Shown here: piece by piece, positions 34,950 to 46,700 of the stretch
How the letters are laid out: the number at the start of each line of letters is the position of its first letter
Numbering within the stretch: the first letter of the stretch is position 1
Source: Siphonodentalium dalli
Taxonomy: Eukaryota > Mollusca > Scaphopoda > Gadilida > Siphonodentaliidae
Direction: 5' to 3'
Length of the DNA stretch: 64,000 bases
Assembly (NCBI GenBank): GCA_032622095.1
Contig: CP136061.1
Coordinates: 126,988,754 to 127,052,753 of the forward strand
Program-made: the position numbers and the translations under genes
Notes under the pieces: model-generated
Databases searched by the model: none
Seen by the model: only the letters and a program-made list of their open reading frames with translations
Told to the model about the DNA's origin: nothing

Positions 34950-34999
34950 CCGGGTCTGGTATGCTTATAGAGTTGTAACAACACATTCTTACCGTAAAG

Positions 35000-35075
35000 A
35001 TGGCTGACGCTCCGAATTCACGAGTGGTGGTTTTGGCTTATGATGGCAGCGATCATTCCAAATACGCTTTCAACT
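35000..35075 (+). CDS. USP coding exon 1
   Basis: The exon is 76 bases and encodes M-A-D-A-P-N-S-R then the first beta strand and the D-G-S loop. The ATG context is GTAAAGATGG, with the preferred A at -3 and G at +4. The donor is CAACT|GTAAGT. Confidence 0.9.
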
Positions 35076-38000
35076 GTAAGTCTATTTTTAGTGCAGTCAC
35101 TCTCGGGGAAATGAGACCTTTTGACGAAAACATATTTTAGGCCACACCAAAGTGATTCCCGGTTCTGGCGTGTGCCGGTGAAGTGCCGGTGAAATATGTT
35201 CCGGACTTCCGCGCGATGATGACCAGTGCTGCATACTCTTGATAGCTTGTGTTTAAAGATCTTTAACCATTGTTTCAGATATTAGACTTTAACAATTTGT
35301 TTTATTAAATACTCATTGATAAGTAGTTCCCTCAGGAAATGTTGATATAATAAGTTCAACAAATATCCCGCCGTTTGTTGAACTTATTATCTCAACATTT
35401 CCCATAAATATTAATAGGAATCCTTCTGCTCTTAATTGCATTATCTGCTTGTCCGTCTGTCGTTTGCTTTTTTTCCACTGAACATCCCTCCAGATAATCA
35501 ATAGAAAGTTGCAATCTATACATTTATAACTGGTAGAAGAATCAATTTAAATAAATTGTTAAATAAAAGTTATATTACTTTGTTATTAATTGTAACAACT
35601 TCGATGACTATATATTGTTATGATTTACCGAGTACGTGTAGTATTTTGTATATATGTATATATGTTTGCATGTTCCATGTCAATTCGTGGCTAGCAATAA
35701 ACTCATTCACGTATGACATTAGTGTTCCACTGCGTCGATGTTGTTTTTTGAATGTCCAGCACGGGCCTTCATTATGGCCTACCCAGTAAAATTTTCGAAA
35801 GTTTTATTTTTCAATTTACTCATGCGTTATCTACGTTTGTTTTAGCTATGGCCGAAATCTTGAATTTATGTCAACGGGATTAATAGGCTTAATATAAAAC
35901 CTCATTTTCCATGCAACATCGGTAAAATGAATCGAACATGTCACACTCTTCCAATTAGCGACCGGTGCGAACCCATTTCCGCCCGGATTTGCAGCCAGTT
36001 ATTCAACTTGCATGGTTCGTACAGCGTCTTCACAAAGACGTGATACGTGTGGTGAGGCTTTATTCCGTATTGATTCGTTTACGGACAGTCTACATTCTTC
36101 CCACATGTATAGGAGGCATACAATAAATATAATAGCAATTTCACAGCTGGGTTCAATGTTTCGTTCGGAAGGTAGACAAACGCTCTTTATTTTTATCCTA
36201 TCGGGAATAAACTAACAACGTTCTTTATTGTTGTTCCACCCTGTGGATTTTTTGTTTCTAAATTGTATGACGTGACCTGACCTGACTATTGTTTTGTTTG
36301 TGGAATTTAAAGTCCGTAAGCGAGTATTTGAAGTATTTGTCGACTTTTTTTATTTGAAAAAAAGCATTCAATGACCTCTGAGTTTACCATTCCAGGGCAT
36401 ACCTGGGTTTGACGCCGACAGTGATGTATTCCCCTGGTATTGAATTCATAATAGAATCGCTTCCAGCGTATGACCCGCTCGAAATTAATCATGGGACGCA
36501 CCTAGATGAGTGTTGTAAATGTGGTTACTGTCTCGCACATGTAATTTTCACAAAATTTAAAGTTAAGAATCCATCTTGATTCTTGAAAAGCTTGATTGAT
36601 TTTTAACCCGTGCTCCGGTTATCCGTGACGTATTGTTCGTCTATTTGTGCTGGTATACCGATTAGTAAAGCCGCATGGAGGTTTGCGCTCCAAAATACAC
36701 TAATAATATTCGCTGTTGAATGTTTCCCCGGCATCGAAATATAGGTCGATAAATACACGAATTATACCTTTAATTCTACGAGCAATATTTGTCCCATGCA
36801 GAAAGACGCATTGAAGTCATAAAAACAGCTGTTAAAGATGCAGTATCCGAATTAACGCTCCTAAATTACTATTTCTTATGGCTTCGGGGGCCCGGTAAAA
36901 AAAATATTTGATTCGAGTCCGAGGAACCAACCCATCAAAGCTCAGAGTGATCAGATATCGATTTTTAAAAATTGTTAGTTCTCGAGATGTGCAATTATAT
37001 GTGGCCTTGAAACACGTGGTCAAACGGGCGGTCTCGGACAAAATTGTAGATGAAGATGGATTAACTCTAAAATCAAGTGGTAATACGGCCAAATTCGTGA
37101 TACTTAAAGTGCACATGATTATTCGGCCATATTGTGCTGAATTCGACCATATGTTGTTGATAAATAACATATTTTGGGAAATTTGATACCACAGTTGACA
37201 GCCCTGTGGTTAGCATTATTATTTTGCAATAAATCGATTCTGATAACTATAAAGTGTATTTTGAAGAAATGTTGTTGTTGTGGTATGGGGACCATCTGAT
37301 CGGATTGAGTATTTTAACACGATGTTTGTGTCCCAAACAAAAACACCCATATGCATGGCATGGAACAGAAAATTCCTGATCTTGTACAAATAAAGAGCAT
37401 TTGGTTCACTTCTGTGCGAAAAATTGAAAACAGCTGGAAAATGGCTGCATGTGTCAATGGCACACATTTTTTCAGAGCATATGAAGCCGGTATATCAATA
37501 TTTCGTGTATTTGTCAATAAATTACCTCCTTCCAAATTACATAGACATAATTTGGAAGCTCAAATGGGCCATGTCCGCTTAATTATTACTTAATATATGT
37601 TTGTATTCTTGGCATGAGTTTTCCACAATAATGTACAAGCTAAACAACCATGCAACTCCAGTAACTATGCACAAGGGACATGCATAGCGTATATATACAT
37701 AAATAGAACGTTAACTTGTTTATCTGTCAGTGTTGTTTGCATGGGTCCGCGAATCAGTCTACAGGGTGCGTGAACCCGGACATCGTAACCCACCGAGTGA
37801 TGGCGATCAATAAATTCTGTCTCCAATCAACATAATTGATATAACAGAGTGGCTGGAAGTATGTATACCAATTATAGTGGTACTTAAAGCTATTCAATCC
37901 GATTTGATGGTCCCCATATCATCAGATTCCAACAACAACAACAAAATTTGAAATGCCTCTTCAGTTAACAGAATAGATTAATTGCCCAACAATAATGCTA

Positions 38001-41000
38001 ACCACAGTCAACTATGGTATAACATTGCCCAAAACCTGTTATTTATCAACATTTTGTTCAAAGAAATTTAGCCGGATTGTCAAATATCTAACACACAAAG
38101 CCACTTGATTTTTAATAGAGTTATCAATCTTCATCCGCAATTTGGTCAGAGGCTGCCAAAAAGTACCGGTTATTGTAAATTATTAACTGCCATACAAAGT
38201 ACATGATCTGAACTATAGTGCAAGGCTCCAATGAGTATTTAATAGAGACCAATACTACGTCAAGTCAATACTAACAGAATGTTAGTTTGTGCTGAAATTT
38301 GTAAACATTGGAAATATATAGTTGCTTTTGTTACTAGATTATATTGAAACAGAAAATATGTTACATTCTTTTCCGTTACCAACGACCACTGTCCATAGTT
38401 TAGACCACTCTGACCTATATCTGGCATACACAGTTGTAAACCCAGAACACCGTTCCAGACATAATTGGATCCATAATTGATTAGCTTAATATCGCACGGC
38501 TGAGGTCGCGGAGTGATAGTATACATTCCTACTACGTGTTTGTTCACTTAACGGTAATTTATTTACTGGCTGATGTACCATATGGTATATTTGCTCAACT
38601 TACGAGTGTCATGTAGACGATAACCCATCCCCAACTATTCTGTACACACTTACACACGTGCAATATGACTGAGCACGTTCACAGTCTCACACTTACGCAC
38701 GTGCAATGACTGAGCACGTTCACAGTCTCACACTTACGCACGTGCAATGACTGAGCACGTTCACGTGGGTGTGCCCACGCGTCGTGGTTGCCTTCATGTG
38801 AGAATCCTCGATTTTATACGCCAGTTTCGAAACATTATGTTCTTGGTTCGCCTGTCCGTCCTTTGTCGGCACGTCTGTCCGTTCACCGCCATGTTTGACT
38901 TTATATTACCTCCAGACTGCTGACTACTAACGATATTGTGTGTGTAGGATTATGATATCACAAAATGCACGTGATTCTGCATCGTTATTGGAACACACAT
39001 TTATTAAAGGAGTACTGTACACTAAATCCTACCATTTATGGGACCATCTCCTTTTATACTCAAAAGAATATATGCAACACAAAGGAACGAATTTGTCATG
39101 AATTAGTGTAAAATGCACAACATAGTAATTATAAGTGTAACTTTGCTCTAATAATAATAATGGCTCAAATTCATTCATTCTGTTAAGTATAAAAGGAGAT
39201 ATTCCATAAATGGCGGGATTTATTGCACAGTACCCCTTTAAGCTCACCAAGTATGGATTCAATTATGTATGGTATGGTGACCTGCATGGGGTTATACACC
39301 TGCTTCTGCCAGATATAGGACAACAACTTGAAACCACACATATTATAGAATGTTCTTTGTCATGGTATGTTGATCACATCTATAACACTATATAATGTAT
39401 ATTTTCATGGTATGTTGATCACATCTATAACACTATATAATGTACATGTTCATGGTATGTTGATCACATCTATAACACTATATAATGTACAGTTGCATGG
39501 TATGTTGATCACATCTATAACACTATATAATGTACATTTTCATGGTATGTGTTGATCACATCTATACCACTATATAATGTACATGTTCATGGTATGTTGA
39601 TCACATCTATAACACTATATAATGTACATTTGCATGGTATGTTGATCAAATCTGTAACACTATATAATGTACATTTGCATGGTATGTTGATCACATCTAT
39701 AACACTATATAATGTACATTTTCATGGTATGTGTTGATCACATCTATAACACTATATAATGTACATTTTCATGGTATGTTGATCACATCTGTAACACTAT
39801 ATAATATAATTTTTCAGGGTATGTTGATCACATCTGTAACACTATATAATGTACCTTTTCAGGGTATGTTGATCACATCTATAAACCCGATGACAGGCTG
39901 ATAGCTGTTTACTGTTCCGAATACAAGGGGTTAGCCACGCAACGTTAGTATAGAGTTAACGCCCGTAGCGGCTTTACACATTGTGTTCATGATTTTATTT
40001 TTATTTAGGAAGGAGGGAGTCTCAGGGAGTTTTGTTTGTCCACTGTTACTCGAATTAAACATGGTATGATGCTTTCTGTGTCAATGAAAAATAAATAAGC
40101 CTGTTGATTCCCTCACACACACATTATTAACCGGAACCAAGTAGCCATACCTGTCTGTAAAATGTCCCTTTTGAATTTAGAATTTGTTGCGAACCGATGT
40201 TGTGACTTTAAATGGCTTTAAACATTGTGTTCATGATTTTATTTTTATTTAGGAAGGAGGGAGTCTCAGGGAGTTTTGTTTGTCCACTGTTACTCGAATT
40301 AAACATGGTATGATGCTTTCTGTGTCAATCAAAATAAATAAGCCTTGTTGATTCCACCACCCACATGTTATTAACCGGAAACAAGTAGCCATACCTGTCT
40401 GTAAAATGTCCCTTTTGAATTTAGAATTTGTTGCGAACCGATGTTGTTGCTCTGGCGACGTTGCTTAACATATGGCTGAACACCGAACTCAAGCATAATT
40501 TAATCTATATAGTGAACTGAAATAAACAATTTCAGTGATTGACATCTATAGTCGTTTTATTTTGAATGCAATCTGCCTTGATCTTTGAATGGCCATCCTC
40601 TTTTCGGCCTTGTCGTCTCCAAATTTGTGTTGAGTCATAACTTGCGATGCTTTCAGCTATCATGTCGGCTGATCCAGCCCTAATAGAAAGGATGATCGAC
40701 GACGAAAAGGAACGATCACTGTCCGTAGCTCATAACATTGAAGAAATGATGAAAGCCAAAAATGTAAGTCTTGTTTTCTTTTCAACTCACAGAAATCCCA
40801 CTTGACACCGTAGACGTAATTTGAATAAACGAGATCACTGAGTCGCTACCATGTTGGATCCATCCAGCCCCGTTCCGCGTAGCCAGTGTTCTGTAGTAGC
40901 ATTCCATATATGGAATTCATGAATATTCAAAACTCCTTATATGGAATGCTACTCCAGAACTTTGACCTGTAGCACTTAAACCGCGGAATGGGGGCTGGAT

Positions 41001-43741
41001 CGATCCAATATGGTAGCGACTCAGCGATCTCGCGTTTCAGGCAGATTCACTTTGATTTGAGTGTGGAGCAATAAAATCGACCCACTTATATGAGGTATCT
41101 TTTCGTGGTGAGACACATTAATGTGAGTGCATTTGGGGTGTAACCATTAAAGGCCCACTTAATTTTCGAATGCCCAAATTACATTATACACAACATATTC
41201 CATATTACATACCATTTGGAAGAGGAACCAAAACATATATGCCACCACAATACGGAACAGCTGTGGCATAGGAGTGTCCACCGAGTGATAGAGATTCTCA
41301 GATTCACACAACTTGTGACCCAAGACTTTCCCCGTCGGTTACACCAGAATGCATCACAATTCACAACTAAGAGATATAGTTATTCCACTTCCCTTGAGAA
41401 TAATAAACTGGCAGTACAGACCGGTTCTAAATTAAGCGCAGAACACATATATGGAATGTGTTGTATATATATGTGAGCTGTGGATTAAAAAATTAAGTGG
41501 GCCTTTAATCGTGATATATGTGTGTCGCGATCATTCTGAAGAATCTTTTATTCTCAAATTTTGGTATATTTCGTCGGCTAAAGTTATTAATCAAACAGTT
41601 CTTACACGATTGGAACTGCTATTAACTCCTATGTACAGATTACATCTTCACTCAATATGCACACCACAATTAAATTCTAAATTGTATATACAGTTCCTTG
41701 GTAGATGTGAGTGATAAATCTAGCATTCAAAACTTGTGTCCACCTAAAGTTAGAGGATACATTAAATTGGTTCAGTGGGATTATATAAACTGTGGCGTGA
41801 AATGGTACTAGTATGATATTGGAAATGAGAAATGGAATTATCATTAATACCAGGTCACTGCAGGTTATAATTTCAATATTTTTTATTATTATATGATTAT
41901 AAGTTTCTTTCCCCAATTCCTATGTTAAAACGTAAAGAAACAATGAGATATCTAACGATGTTCACCTCATTAATGAAACAACAGGTTAATAACAGTTCTG
42001 AGTGACGTCAGATACTTCAAAGGTTAACATAACTTATTATCAGACCTGGAAATAGATCAGGTTTCCCATCGACGTTCAACGTCACAACGTCTTGTCCAAT
42101 CAAAGTGTGTTTCATATAATAAAACAGTTATCGCATGCGATAATTGTATATTATTATATGATCATAAGTTTCTTTCCCAATTCCTATGTTATAACATAAC
42201 GAAAAAATAGAGATATCTAATGATGTTCACCCCATTAATCAAACAAGAGGTTAATAACAGTTATGAGTGACGTCAGATACTTCAGGGGTTAACATAACTT
42301 ATTATCAGACCTGAAAATAGATAGCATTTTCCCAGCGACGTTCGACGTCACAACGTCTTGTCCAATCAAAGGGCGTTTCATATAATAAAACAGTTATCGC
42401 ATTGTTTCTTGGTTGACACGAGGAATTGCCAGCCCTTGAAAGTCAATATTCACCTCGGCCTACGGCCTTGATGAATATTGACTTCCTCGGGTTGACAATT
42501 CCTCGTGTCAACCTCGAAACAATGCGATAACTGTATAATATCGAAGTGAATCGTGATACGCATATCGGATCGTGAGCAGAAATCGCGATAAATATCGTAT
42601 CGTATAGCAGGGGTTTCAAACATTTGCTGAAGTAATGTCCATAACTGCAACATAGAAAAAGGTATGAGACTGAATTACATCAAAATATGTCATTTGGGCT
42701 TGAAATAATCAAAAGTTGAGTAAACTAGATGCTACGAAAGCTGCGTACCAGTCATTTTGGGGGTTGACACTGTCATAATCTCATTGGAGTTTTCCCCATA
42801 GTATTGCATATCAATTTGTTATAGACTCCCAAGTTAGAAGTTCGAGAAAGAGAAAGCTTGGATTAAGTCCCTGAAATATCATGGCGAATTTCGGGAACTT
42901 CGACAGAACTGCATTGTTGTTTGAACTTTATGCTTGAAATGTTTCAATCAATTAATATAAATTGTATTTAGAATTCCTTCAAGTTATCGCATCGGCGGGA
43001 CAGTTTTACGGGCTATTTTTATGTGTACCCATACCATAGTATGGTACACATAGTGTCGACGTCCAGATTGACCACTCGTCGTTCGTCCGTCCGTTCGAAT
43101 TTGGGTTTGATCCGTTTTTTTAACGCATTTATGGCTTATGGATTTTAGCGTCCAAGCTGAAAATAGCTGATCACTATCGTCAAGGTATGGGTTAAACATC
43201 TGCCGATCGTGATCGGCCTCTCATTAGAACATAAATCCGCACGAAAACGTTCAGAGCATAACAAGAAGGAGGACTCTACCTTGCTAAGTTGTTATAGCAC
43301 TATAACTCACGACCTTACGATAGAAATAAACCACTTTGAATATACATACTAGTATTCCTTTATAGACAATAATATACCCAATATTAAGTTTTAACTGTAC
43401 TTTATTCACAAAATAGCTATTTGTAGTCTTGAAATCGGGGTTTATAAAAATGATGTTGTAATTGTCGCCCGGAAGAGATAGACCATCTTTAACAAATACG
43501 AGTATTCGTTTGTCTGCAGGTCACGGGGAAAATCATAGCCTTACATGGAGATCCAGGCGAAGCTATCGTCAAGGTGTCAAAAGAAGAGAAGGCAGTTCTT
43601 ATAGTCACCGGGACCCGAGGACTGGGTACGTTCAGACGGACCGTCATGGGAAGCGTTAGTGATTACGTTCTGCACCACTGTCACGTGCCTGTCGTCATCT
43701 GCCGTCATCCAGATTTCCATCACCACCATCATGACAAATAA
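35000..43741 (+). CDS. Universal stress protein (UspA family), four coding exons
   Basis: The exons are 35000-35075, 39863-39943, 40657-40763 and 43520-43741, 486 bases in all, giving 161 residues. Phases fit at each join: T|GG makes W26, C|CT makes P53, and the third junction lies between codons. Donors are GTAAGT, GTTAGT and GTAAGT; acceptors are TTTTCAG, CTTTCAG and TCTGCAG. The fold starts V-V-V-L-A-Y-D-G-S (D15 in the nucleotide site) and continues W-Y-V-D-H-I-Y. It ends with G119-x2-G122-x9-G132-S133, the ATP-binding signature of UspA proteins of the MJ0577 type, then V-P-V-V-I-C-R-H. Length matches the family. The tail carries five histidines (155-159). These cytosolic ATP-binding proteins are linked to stress responses in many animals; the exact role is not known. 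ATTAAA at 43921 could be the poly(A) signal. Introns 1 and 3 are crowded with MITEs. Confidence 0.92.
35076..36831. other. USP intron 1, first part
   Basis: Apart from the worn MITE at 35325-35530, it contains AACGCTCTTT at 36179 and a near copy AACGTTCTTT at 36217. No further exon is recognised. Confidence 0.3.
35325..35530. mobile_element. Worn MITE with strong hairpin (USP intron 1)
   Basis: 35335-35403 is a palindrome with ~30-bp arms: GGAAATGTTGATATAATAAG at the left, its complement at the right, and TATCCCGCCG as loop. The following ~120 bp resembles 54717-55116, including a matching hairpin, so both belong to one family. Confidence 0.6.
36832..37317 (+). mobile_element. TTAA-bounded MITE, family R1 (USP intron 1)
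   Basis: It is 486 bp, with TTAAAGATGCAGTATCCGA at the left and GGATTGAGTATTTTAA at the right. It is diverged from the copies at 6323 and 11770. The 92-codon frame over it is not kept in those copies, so it is not coding. Confidence 0.7.
37884..38155 (-). mobile_element. R1 MITE fragment, inverted (USP intron 1)
   Basis: It begins TTAAAGCTATTCAATCCGAT, the R1 right end in reverse, and fades out near 38155, so the far end is missing. With the copy at 36832 it makes an inverted pair about 570 bp apart. Confidence 0.65.
38648..38770 (+). repeat. Minisatellite with CACGTG-like cores
   Basis: It is nearly three copies of a ~46-bp unit with TTACGCACGTGCAATGACTG and GAGCACGTTCACAG. Confidence 0.8.
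39004..39241. mobile_element. TTAA-bounded MITE, 238 bp (USP intron 1)
   Basis: The left end TTAAAGGAGTACTGTACACT and, in reverse complement, the right end TTAAAGGGGTACTGTGCAAT make imperfect inverted repeats of about 60 bp. Each is bounded by TTAA. Confidence 0.75.
39361..39859 (+). repeat. 45-bp minisatellite that copies the start of USP exon 2
   Basis: Eleven units (nine of 45 bp, two of 47 bp) run head-to-tail and end exactly at the exon-2 acceptor. Each unit carries GGTATGTTGATCACATCT, the first bases of exon 2, preceded by a pyrimidine-rich stretch and CAT where the real exon has CAG. Only the last unit (39815) has CAG. A transcript spliced there would read [10 protein letters not shown] and stop. 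Confidence 0.92.
39863..39943 (+). CDS. USP coding exon 2
   Basis: The exon is 81 bases, reading [20 protein letters not shown] after the junction. Its first ~22 bases are repeated in the minisatellite directly upstream. The donor is CAAC|GTTAGT, chosen because it keeps phase with exon 3. Confidence 0.88.
39969..40446 (+). repeat. 244-bp tandem duplication in USP intron 2
   Basis: Two copies start at GGCTTTA and share TTTTATTTTTATTTAGGAAG and ATTAAACATGGTATGATGCT. Both copies contain a pyrimidine-AG that could act as a cryptic splice acceptor. Confidence 0.8.
40657..40763 (+). CDS. USP coding exon 3
   Basis: The exon is 107 bases and encodes the middle helix, from [13 protein letters not shown] to E-M-M-K-A-K-N. 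The acceptor is GCTTTCAG and the donor AAAAAT|GTAAGT. Confidence 0.9.
40833..41033. mobile_element. 200-bp foldback hairpin in USP intron 3
   Basis: Almost the whole stretch is one imperfect palindrome. The outer arms carry CTGAGTCGCTACCATGTTGG and its complement, the inner arms AGTAGCATTCCATATATGGA and its complement. Confidence 0.85.
41147..41508. mobile_element. TTAA-bounded MITE, 362 bp (USP intron 3)
   Basis: The termini are TTAAAGGCCCACTTAATTTT at the left and the same in reverse complement at the right, 20 identical bases bounded by TTAA. The 86-codon frame inside has no domain. Confidence 0.85.
41884..42404 (+). repeat. ~265-bp tandem duplication in USP intron 3
   Basis: 41884-42149 and 42150-42404 are head-to-tail copies sharing GTTAATAACAGTTNTGAGTG and CACAACGTCTTGTCCAATCA. 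Copy 1 ends in a short palindrome, ACAGTTATCGCATGCGATAA. Copy 2 enters the long palindrome at 42390. Confidence 0.85.
42390..42534. repeat. Long palindrome, 145 bp (USP intron 3)
   Basis: The ~70-bp arms begin ACAGTTATCGCATTGTTTC and end GAAACAATGCGATAACTGT, with CCTCGGCCTACGGCCTT at the centre. Confidence 0.9.
42535..43519. other. USP intron 3, last part
   Basis: No exon is seen. 43020-43200 has GTCCGTCCGTTCG and TTTGGGTTTGATCC words of the kind found in the Helitron-like interiors elsewhere in the window. Confidence 0.3.
43520..43741 (+). CDS. USP coding exon 4 (last)
   Basis: The exon is 222 bases with TAA at 43739-43741. It contains the H-G-D-P-G-E-A-I strand-loop, the glycine-rich ATP-binding loop and the histidine tail. 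Confidence 0.92.
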   Translation, partial: VTGKIIALHGDPGEAIVKVSKEEKAVLIVTGTRGLGTFRRTVMGSVSDYVLHHCHVPVVICRHPDFHHHHHDK

Positions 43742-46700
43742 CGTCATCGCGATGCAGTATTTATACAATTAATGTGCTATTTTTAATACAATATGCAGAC
43801 GAAGTTTTCTTTGCCTTTATTTGATATTACCGCGGTTTTGATTTGTAAACTTATAACATCGACAGTCAAGCACTATATAAACTATGCTGGATACTATATT
43901 ATTCAGTACTCTGGGGATCAATTAAAATAAGCACACAAATATGCTTATTATTTTTTGTAAATGTTGCCAACCTGTATGGTGTCTATTTGGGAATGTTTGT
44001 TTATTTTTAAATTGGGATCTATAACGTTGGCTATACTGCAGGCACATGCATGTTGCTGGATATATGTTTGGTATAACTCCTATGACAAAATAACATGTTC
44101 TAAAACTGTTCCCAATGAATTTCTGCATTTCTCCTCACATGATTTCATACACCTTGACAGTGTTGCTTACTCTGAAATGGTCTAAATTTTTGACAATTGT
44201 GGACGGTTTGTGTCATATACATGCACTTATCGTTGGAACATTTGAGTTGGAGAAATGTATATCATTGATGGAATAGTATAACAGACTGGCTTGCTTCCAT
44301 GTTGGAAGTTGCCATCCTGAACTGTAATTCCGCCCGCACTCTTATTGGCTTCAGCAGAATTGTCCCTCTTGTGTACTATAATTATTCGGACCCGTATATG
44401 CTTCTTTGGACCCCGAGAGTAGGGAGACAGCTATGTTCTATTTCTGTGTTATATTGTACTTGATGGGCGAAGTTATAAGTATTCTAAACATGTCCACTGT
44501 TTAGTAATGATATATGTGCTGCGATTAAAGACGAAGTGTCAACTTACGCCTCCACACTGGTATGTATCCATTCACTCCTAATGTTATTGAAAATGACTAT
44601 ACGATACCAATAATAATACATGTAATAATAATTTATTTTATATAACCGTAAAACCACAGGTGCGCTCGAAAACGGTTTACACAATTAATACTGGCACAAC
44701 ACGTGCGATAAAATATTTACACACAAGTAATCTAACTTAAATATATAACATATAATACCATCTGCATATAAGCATAACAGTTTAAAAATATATAATTATG
44801 GCAAAGGGAACAGGTTGCCGATGTTAGAATATATACAAATCAGTGAGGTGAGGGAACAATTTCGAAGTGATCTCAAATAATTTTCGTGTGAGTATTAAAA
44901 CGCTGAGCCGTATATGAAACGGAAATAGTTAAGATCACATGGCAGCGGATATATAAAACAGAAACACAAATTCGACCACTCGCATGCGACAACTAAGGTC
45001 GAGATAAGGAATGAAAAAAATGGTAAAAAATCACATCGATATATGGACATTTGAAATGTATCTTAAAGGCTCGAGTTCCTTCCATTGGCAATGTCGATTG
45101 CGGCCAACCTATCTATGTGATTTAATTTTTGGAATTGAAACAATCAGTTTGACTGATATTTCACCTAATACGCACACGTTTGACTACCAAGAAGCAATAG
45201 TCATCAGTCGGGGTTCACGATTAGATGGCTATTGGCATATAATCGCCACTACGGGAGGCACGCGTGGTTTCGATTGAATATCATATTTAATCTGAAGGGT
45301 AATAACTCTATAAAGAATGTACTTTGACGAAATAACGGCGATTTGTATGTGAAATTGCAACACCACAATAGATCAACTCTGGTGAAATATAAGTCACCAC
45401 AACATCAGTATATATATCACTGCGTGCTATTGAAATATCGTGGAAATTGTTGCTTTATATTGAACGACGAACTATGCAGTGCACCCAACATGCGTGCCGG
45501 GGCCGATCTCGTATATGGACCGAATTCGTCTGATCCGCTATTACCCCGGCTTCAGACTGAGATATTTAAGAATATAATGTGATTGGCGAATAATTAGTTT
45601 CTCATTTTATGGATTATGATCAGATCATATAGAGAACAAAAACTGAACTCCCAAAATCAAAGAAAACCATTTCAGTTTCAATTTCTTTTAAGAATGGGCT
45701 TTCGAAACTTGCAAGTCACCTGGCCACTCCTCGTCCCTACAACCAATCTTTCGATGTCGATTTCGTATTCGGTTTCGCTGAAATTTGTAAGACAAAGTCT
45801 ATAGTCACATCGCTGTATAAGCACTTTGTATATTATGCATACTATATATAAACTTTGACACCTCTCACAAATACACTTTAATTAGATCGGTTTTTTCTTT
45901 CTCCATAATGGCGTTCTTTTCAATGATGTCAGCAGGGCGTGAAGAAATGAAAGGCTGTCCTAATTCTGTTTGGAGACACTTGATATTATGAAATGCTAGT
46001 TCATTTGTACTTTTATTTTTATTTGAAATCTTACACAAGAGGCAATTATAAAATGTAAATCTGATATTGTGCATGCGTATATATGTCTGTATAATTATCA
46101 TCTTGATCCCATTAACCAGTTTGTGTTATAATGTGTTAACTTTAAATAATGTTTCCAACTTTCCAATGTTATCAACCTTCTGTTACATTGACCTTTATAT
46201 TATGCTAAACGTTCACTAACTTCAATCGGCACAACAATGTCATGCAGTATTATCATATGAAGTGAATCTCGAATACAAAATGTAATATCCGCTTAAAACC
46301 CCGTGGCGGTTTGAACCATGACATTACGTTCGCTTTGGTCCGTCCGGGGATAAAAATAGTCGATAAATATATATGTTAAATACTTTATACGAACTTTACC
46401 TGAAATATAAACCCTACTTTACTTTGAAACGAAGTCTACCTTATATAATATTTATATATGGACTTTTTGGATATATATCGGATGAATTCTTGAAGAGAAT
46501 TTCCAATCTCACCCATGGCAGGGTCCACTTGCATTCGTAATGTCGATAATGCTCAACTTATGTTTTCTGCTTCATTGCTTTACATTTTACACAACGTTTT
46601 CGTTTATGTTTATTGATACATGTGGTTGATGAAGGGATATTGATGTATGTTCATATTAAACCAATAAACAACAATCATTACACTATATATAATATCGGAT

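Noticed and set aside
36908-37186. 92-codon frame in an R1 MITE
   Set aside because: The copies at 6323 and 11770 have stops and shifts in the same frame, so it is not conserved as protein.
39367-39737. Frames with repeated [13 protein letters not shown]
   Set aside because: They arise from the 45-bp minisatellite, whose period is a multiple of three.
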